Shown piece by piece: positions 57,526-64,000 of a DNA stretch of 64,000 bases. The notes beneath the pieces were generated by a model that saw only the letters and a program-made list of their open reading frames with translations, did not search any database and was not told where the DNA came from. The position numbers and the translations under genes are program-made. Every line of letters begins with the position of its first letter. Position 1 is the first letter of the stretch. This stretch comes from Tetrapyrgos nigripes (lineage: Eukaryota; Basidiomycota; Agaricomycetes; Agaricales; Campanellaceae): the NCBI GenBank assembly GCA_013368315.1, contig JAACJM010000238.1:1-64000 (forward strand), given 5' to 3'.

Positions 57526-59698
57526 ATGCCTGAGGGACCTCCAACCGTCACAGAAACGTAAGTTTCTCTGTTTTTCTCCAACAGTCAAAGGCTCTTAACG
57601 CTCCACTAGGTATGCACCAATGTTCGTCGGGACATTCCTGGGTTCAGTACTGTACGGAGTGAGTCCTTTCAGCTTCGTTTCGTTCCCTATTATTGATTCA
57701 ACTTCCCTCTCCAGGTTATGCTGATACAGGTCGGTTGAGAAACATCTTACCCAGGGCGTCTAATATTAATTCCCCATAGCCTACATTTACTCTGGATCCT
57801 GCAGGAGGTAGATGGTTCATCTCGTTGAAGCTGTATGGGCGGGGGCTGATTGAAATTGGTTTGGGTTCACACTACACAGGGATCCTCGCTGGATTAAAGT
57901 CTTGGTGCGTGTCTACGCTCTGGTTTTTATCGTGCTATTTCTCACTTGGTATGATGCAGATAGCATATCTCGTCATTGCAGACACGGCAAACACATTTTT
58001 CGACCTGGCTTTATTGTACGAACCGTTAGTTACGAAGCACGGTAAATTCTTGGTCTCCCTCCATCCCTAAATTTTGTTGATGAGCAAGCTCTGGATAGGT
58101 AATGATTTGGAGGTGGTTGCAAATTCTCCTCTATGTCAGTCAGCTCGTTATTCATATTTCTCATGCTATCTGCTCATTGACATATCTTTATCTCTCTCTC
58201 TTACCAGTTCTTCGGGCAGGTAAGGCTATTAAACGTGATTAAAGTGTTGAGTTCAAGTTGACCTTGAAACGAAATTTACAGATGGAATTGTAACAGTGAG
58301 TAGCCATTCCCCCGGGTAGCCTGTCTAACTTACTTCGGCTGCTTTTTGAAGGCCTTGGTTTCTACCCCGTGCAAATATTTATGGCATGGAGGATAAAGGT
58401 CATCATGGAGACTTGGATACCATTTTCCATAATAACGGCATTGTCTTTGGTATCGTTGGGTGCGTGATGATCTTCTTCGCGATGACGATATGATAAATTG
58501 ACATTGGTTGGGTTCATTTGTGTACCGCCAGGCGGGGCCACTGCTCTTGCAGTATTGGTCTCTCGTAGCCCCCAATATATCCAGTTCGATAGTTTCCGGG
58601 GGGCGCCTGTGACATGGTTAATACGAGTGCGGTGGCAGACATCATGATTGCGGCGTGTCTAGTCCATGGATTGGTGGGCATTTAATCTCAGGCAGAGGAC
58701 TCTCGCTTACTGTCTAACGCCGGTAACACCGGTATTTCTCTGCGTGGCTGCACTAGTCCAAGAAGAAAACGCATATTTCTTTGCTGAACGAACAACTTGA
58801 TCGTATCATGCGGCGTAGGTCCTTTCATGCAGCTCCCATATACAGACACTGACATGTAGGATCCAGTGGCCGTTCAAACTGGAGCGATTACTGCAATAAG
58901 TTAGTAGGAGCTCGAGCTTGGAGCTGTCATATATGAATGCTGAGAAAACGTCTTCCATTAGTGGCTTTATCAGATGCCATAGTCTTTCTAATACGTCCTG
59001 TAAGTCTCTCTTAGTACAATGACTGATTGGACGCCAACTGATCTTCTATCACAGCATAATACCTAGTAAGTCAAACCACTTGGTGATGGATCGTTTGATA
59101 ACAGTGATGCATCAGTTTCTTCGCTTGGGATCTCTGTCTCTCGAAGTTGTACACCAACACTCTATTAAGCTCGTGAGTGAGATTCTTGGCCGTACCTTTC
59201 ATTCACTGAAAATGAAATCCGACGTCCCTATACAGTTTGAACGCAAGGAATAATTGGCGTTCAAGACGTGATGAGTTTGAGAAGGAGCCTAATCCTCTCT
59301 TCAATTCTAATGAGGTGACGACGAGTCATTCCTCTACTAGAACATCTCATATGCCGGTGGTAAGTAAATTCTTTCAGTCGTCGACACTGCCAAGAGGTAC
59401 TCATGGTTTTTTTCAGTTAACATTCAACGAGATCCCAATGGTACGTTCTCGATTCTCTGCATGCGTTCAAAAAACCAAAGCATTGACTGTTTTCAATGCC
59501 GTAGACAAATGTTTTCGTATCGAGAGAATCGATGCATCCGTCGAAACCCAATCCAGAGTCTTTGCACCCGAACACCGACTTGGAGACAGCTGTACCCAAT
59601 GGCCAGAACCTATAAGATACGCACCCAGGATCGATACAAATGTTGGCCCGTACGCAGGCTCAAGCGGGCACACTGGCACCACATATCCCCAACATTAA
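57526..59698 (+). CDS. DUF6534-type multi-pass membrane protein, copy 1
   Basis: The start MPEGPPTVTE (57526) is spliced to YAPMFVGTFLGSVLYG, the first membrane segment, then LIQAYIYS. Later exons give IAYLIVADTANTFFDLALLYEP, ALVSTPVQIFMAWRIKVIMET, SIITALSLVSLGGATALAVLV, and a final AWDLCLSKLYTNTLLSSLNARNN before a hydrophilic tail ending at 59698. The pattern of about seven membrane helices ending in a SLNAR motif is that of Agaricomycete DUF6534 proteins, of unknown function at cell membranes. Near 58622 the frame shifts by one base compared with copy 2 (TTAATACGAGTGCG against TTGATGACCTCGGCA), breaking helix six, so this copy may be a pseudogene or contain a sequence error. Confidence 0.65.
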
Positions 59699-60836
59699 TG
59701 ATAATCATGATAGAACAAAGTATGCTTTCATCCTGATTTAATACCAGTGTTTATCAGGTATAGAGTACGTGTTGTAACAAAAGGATATACTACTTAGCCA
59801 CTCAAAGACGGGTCCGAGGCCCTTTGGTGTGCCTTACAATTACGTTCCCTTCGAAATACATTCCTTCCTACTTATGATGAGAATTCGCTCCCTGATGAAT
59901 ACGACACTTTAGCATTGCAACAGAGGGCAGGTTTGAATTTTCCTCGGAGTTGCAGATACGAATATCGCGTGTCCAGACCGGTCACTGAAGTCAGCCTATG
60001 TACGCATAAATGTCAAGTTTAGGGTATGTCAGGAGTCAGAGACATTACTCGTATATTGGATCGTCTCAACAGCATTGTACTCGCTGCGTTGCGAGTCCTC
60101 CAGGCGTCAGCTTGTGATGCCACAAGCGACGCAATCATTGAAAGGTCACGGCAAGATCACGGGATTTCGGTATTGACCTAATTACTACGTGTCCTTTTCT
60201 AACACGCCGGCTCAAAGACAACTCAAAGAACGACGACGTCTAGAAAGGTGAGTCTGCAATGGAAGCCATTCCAAGAACAGCGCTCAATCAACTGTGACAG
60301 ACATAGAGTTGGAGCTATAATAAGTATCGGAAAAACGAAGAACCCATCACAATACCCCAGAACAAATGTGATGATCCACTGCGGTCGTTACAGCGGTACA
60401 AGATGGGGAGATCTTCAATTGAAGCTGTATGATGACACATGCTTCTAGTTGCCGTCGAGCAGTACAGCGGGAACAAGCTACAAGGCGGCGGCTGAGATAT
60501 CAGACGATCTCGAAGTCTGAGCATCGCTACAGTGTCAAGGTGCATTGTTCCACCAATGGTGAGTTAATATCTCCTTATGAGGCGTACAATCCGAATAAAA
60601 GAACCCAGTGGTCATGAACCGGTGGAATTCTGTCAATGCTAATTGATCCCATGTGCTCACAACCAAAACCATGCCACCGACGAGACTGCATCCTAGGTTA
60701 AGTATTGAGCGATGAAGGATCCTCCATCAGACAATGATGAAGATGGCTCCTGTGAATGATCGTCGTATACCGGTTTTAAAACCAGTAAACTGGACTGGGG
60801 ACATATACTTCTTACTCCCCAGCAGTGAGGGCCTCC
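59699..60836. other. Spacer between tandem genes, no gene supported
   Basis: Short frames (60248-60617 and others) are Arg/Thr/Ser-rich without recognisable domains. Some could be an eroded gene between the two membrane protein genes, but no splice model is convincing. Confidence 0.4.
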
Positions 60837-63021
60837 ATGTCGGCCGTGCCACCAACTCCCCCATCGGTCACTGAACTGTGCAGTCTCTTTACATTTCGTC
60901 GAGCAACCTTCCTTGCTGATTCTGATGCTAGATATGCACCCATGTTCGTTGGTTCAGTGCTTGGTTCAGTTCTGTATGGAGTGAGTACATCCTTGACGGC
61001 GAATTCGCTGACTGACTCGCTCTCTTCAGATTTTAATTGTTCAAGTGAGTCGCATTGTACGGGACGAAAGTGCAGAACTGATCAATGCGGTTTTTGATAG
61101 ACCTACATCTACGTTCTTTCATGCAAAAGGTACGCCGTTCCTACTAGCTGCCTGCTGTCAAACTGAGGCCAACTCACGTTGCATAGGGATCCACTATGGA
61201 TAAAACTGTTGGTGAGTCTCCAAACATGTTACAGATACGAGGCTGTACTGTTGATACACTGAAGATCGCATATCTATTTGTGGCAGACACTGCAAACACA
61301 GTCTTTGACCTAGGAATGGTGTACGAACCGCTCTTACTGAAATGGGGTGCGTTGAGAGCTTCTTGTGGTCGTTCTGGTTTTCAACCCAAAACATTCAGGT
61401 GAACGAAGCGTTCTTGCCGAGTCGCCTCTCTGTGCGTATTCCGCTATCCTTGTTATTCCATTCCATTCGTTGACACGTTTCTATCACAGTCCTACGAGCA
61501 GGTGTGTAATTGCACCACGTTGAACTCTTTACATTTATTCACTAGCAGCTCCTGTGTGGTCATAGATGGAATAACTACCGTAAGTGCCGTTTGAAGTATC
61601 TAAGCATCACTAAATCATTTTCTCTTCATTATTTTGAAGACGTTAATATCAACACCCATCCAGATTTTCATGGGATGGCGAATCATGGTTATCATGGAAT
61701 CGCTCTTTCCATTCGTGGTGATAACCTTTCTGGCGTTGGGTTCCTTGGGTGAGTAAGAGCACTGTTTATCGTGGAGATAGCATAGTAGGGTGGCTAAATT
61801 TGACATGCTTTTCTATGTAGGCGGGGCACTGGCACTTTCCATCACCGTTTCTATCACACCACAGTTTTGCTAAATTCGACGACTTTCGTGCTGCGCCTAT
61901 CATCTGGTTGATGACCTCGGCACTTGCAGATGTAGTCATTGCAATATATCTGGTATATGCTCTGGTACTTTTTCAACCTTTATTGTGGGACGGACTTGTC
62001 AGTGACGCTAAAGTGAACGGTAGGCAAAGAAGAAGAGTAACCTCTCGATATTGAATGATCAGGTCGACCGTATCATTCGGAGTAAGTTCTCCACTGCTTC
62101 GGAATATCGACCCAACTTCTCATTTGATTAAATTCATCTGTAGTATCTATTCAGACTGGTGCAATTACTGCTATAGGCGCTGCCACAGATGCAATCGTAT
62201 TTATCATACTCCCAGTAAGTGCCAAATTCAGCCTCTCCTTACCTCAACTAATAACTTTTACAATTTTAGCACAGTACAGTGTAAGCTGCAAAGGGTGTCA
62301 AATTCCCGGATATCTTTAATTTGACGCTATTGACGATGTAGCTTTTTTGCTTGGGACCTCTGCTTGTCCAAACTATACACAAACACGCTCCTTAGCTCGT
62401 GAGTGTCCTCAGCATGCTCAACGGCTTGTAAATTGACAAATTTACCCAGATTGAACGCACGAAACAACTATCGGTACAGAAACGTGAAAGCTGCGCCCAC
62501 ACCAAACGCACTATTCGACTATTCGGAGGATACGAGCACGACCTTCTCTCTGGATCCTAGAACGACTCAATCAGTGAGTGGCCTTTTCATGGCGAAGATC
62601 AGGATGTTTTGCTCACATTTAATCTCTTGCATGATCTTCTCTAGCGAACCCTCAATGATAGTATCCCAATGGTAAGTCACTCGAAGAATTCACACAACCA
62701 TCAACACTGACCATGCAGTATTCGCCTCCAAAGACCAAGATAGGGATATCTACCGTGACCGAAACCTACCAAAGTCCTGACGTAGAAATGGCTCCTGGTG
62801 GGGAACATTGGCGCCGGCCTCCTCAGTTCCCTCCGCCGCAAATTTACACTGCTTCCCCTCCGCCTCGGGGCTCGAGCTCACGATCCTCTTCACGTGCCGA
62901 GAACAGAGTTCCTGCATATTCTTCAAACACTACACTAGTGGCAGGGCCGGACTCTGGCAGTCAGGCTAGCAGACCCTATATACCTCAGCCTCAGCCTCGG
63001 CAGAAGCCAGCACCATTTTGA
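60837..63021 (+). CDS. DUF6534-type multi-pass membrane protein, copy 2
   Basis: MSAVPPTPPSVTE (60837) is spliced (GTGCAG donor, CTAG acceptor) to YAPMFVGSVLGSVLYG, then IAYLFVADTANTVFDLGMVYEP, STPIQIFMGWRIMVIME, FVVITFLALGSLGGALALSI, IIWLMTSALADVVIAIYL, IQTGAITAIGAATDAIVFIIL and AWDLCLSKLYTNTLLS SLNARNN across many short introns. The tail is long and Pro/Ser-rich, ending APF at 63021. The ATG was chosen by alignment with copy 1. The stretch joining helix six to DRIIR (about 61960-62075) does not resolve to an obvious in-frame splice. Same unknown membrane role as copy 1, but better preserved. Confidence 0.72.
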
Positions 63022-64000
63022 CTCGTACATTTTGCCTCGGAGGGCACCACGTGCCCTGTGATGTTTCACGACTGGGACTCTAGGTATTACCGTAATTTAT
63101 TATCAATGGCGAATACACTCGTTTTCTTTTCTCGCCGTTATTGTATACATACGTACTTTCGTAGGGCATTTAAATATGTGCTATGCTGTATATTGGTGCA
63201 CTAGTGGCACGGGCCTGCACGGGCTCGGAGTTTCCTGCAAGTTTCCTGTGACTATGTATCATTTGACTATCATATGCGATCCGACAGTCTGACTACACGT
63301 ACATGGGCTCGTGGCCGGTTCATTCTCAACGTGAATAGTGACAGCAAAAGAATGGGAGACAGGGGCTGGGGTATGGGGAAATACTACACGAACTTGTGGG
63401 GAAGATTCAGACTGAGATTTAGATTCAAGGGTCGGTTCACAACTTAGGGCCACGGAGGTTTGCTATTGAGCATGAAACAACGGAGGAAACGCGCTGGACT
63501 ACTACTCACATATAAATGAAGGTTGGGTATGGCCGCTAGCGGCGAGGGCCGAACCTTTATTGAACTACTGTTAGACATGTGCATGAGCGGTAAGAGAGAA
63601 GTAATATATGTAAAAGCTGAAAGAACTCTGCGAGAGGGGCTGGAAAGAGTCTTTTTTAAGTAGGTACTAGGCGAGCGATTTCCTTCACTAGCGTCTTCAT
63701 CATCATCAAAAAAGACAGCTTCCATTTTCTTAAGAGAGAATAGTGCAAGAGCAAAGGGGAAGGAAGGAAGCAGAGGTAGAGCTTGGACGCTTTGATGACA
63801 TGTCCGAGTCGCTGAGTCAGAACTTCACTCAAAGCCAGAATTCCGAAAGGTTCGGAAATGGATATATTAGGTAGGCATATGGTACTCGTGAGAACTCGGA
63901 CTTCCTGAGCCAAACCCTAAAGCCTAGTTTCGGCGATTATATTTTCACGGTGCATGCCTTGACAGGGCAAGGCAGCCTCGTTTCTGTTATGTATGTTTTT
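63022..64000. other. Downstream region, no gene assigned
   Basis: Minus-strand frames at 63259-63453 and 63444-63725 (the latter beginning MEAVFFDDDEDASEG) might be exons of a gene extending past the window or an artefact of composition. No domain, promoter or splice evidence supports a call. Confidence 0.4.

Noticed and set aside
50580..63021. Secondary-metabolite biosynthetic cluster around the P450
   Set aside because: No synthase, terpene cyclase, methyltransferase or transporter is nearby; neighbours are a housekeeping-type SQS1-like gene and unknown membrane proteins.
1..64000. CRISPR array, bacterial operons or prophage
   Set aside because: Introns, transposon types and gene families are eukaryotic, and no regularly spaced identical repeats occur.

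Overview
This window looks like nuclear DNA from a filamentous basidiomycete, most likely an Agaricomycete. The evidence is many genes split by 50-60 nt GT-AG introns, families typical of mushroom genomes (an O-methylsterigmatocystin-oxidoreductase-like P450, DUF6534-type membrane proteins, a mushroom-expanded kinase-like family, an alpha-kinase relic, a fungal_trans regulator), and a basidiomycete set of transposons (PIF/Harbinger with a Myb/SANT partner gene, hAT with a Ulp1-like protease, Tc1/mariner, Ty1/copia). The genus cannot be read from the sequence.

Layout. 1-12 kb: gene-free repeat desert with a TA-flanked MITE (898-1435), a tandem and dispersed repeat family (4938-5946, 8985-9155), a truncated Tc1 copy (9702-10787) and a solo LTR (12118-12774, TSD GCAAT). 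13.1-21.0 kb: a three-level nest. An old Harbinger-like MITE (13138-20996) contains a PIF/Harbinger element (13341-20629, TSD TAA), whose transposase is split by a Ty1/copia element (15720-19631, TSD GAAAA). 22-25.7 kb: a half alpha-kinase, a small Harbinger derivative and a small unknown gene. 26.2-34 kb: a duplicated piece of an SQS1-like gene (block A) abutting a 5'-truncated fungal_trans regulator, then a kinase-like family gene. 34.3-48.5 kb: a second transposon cluster: hAT with a Ulp1-type protease, a foldback element, a rearranged P450/SQS1 pseudogene mosaic (block C), and a second Harbinger element carrying an intact Tc1 element. 50.5-56.5 kb: a P450 convergent with the full-length SQS1-like gene (R3H plus G-patch), the apparent source of blocks A and C. 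57.5-63 kb: two tandem DUF6534-type membrane protein genes.

Cross-cutting observations. Differences between repeat copies are strikingly concentrated at CpG. All five substitutions between the two copia LTRs, all seven in about 110 bp compared between the Harbinger-2 terminal repeats, and at least seven CGA-to-TGA type nonsense codons in transposon genes fit deamination of methylated CpG. Block C shows the same decay while block A does not. The copia reverse transcriptase has lost a catalytic Asp through such a change. The single-copy genes at 51-58.6 kb instead show several one-base deletions, which may be assembly errors.
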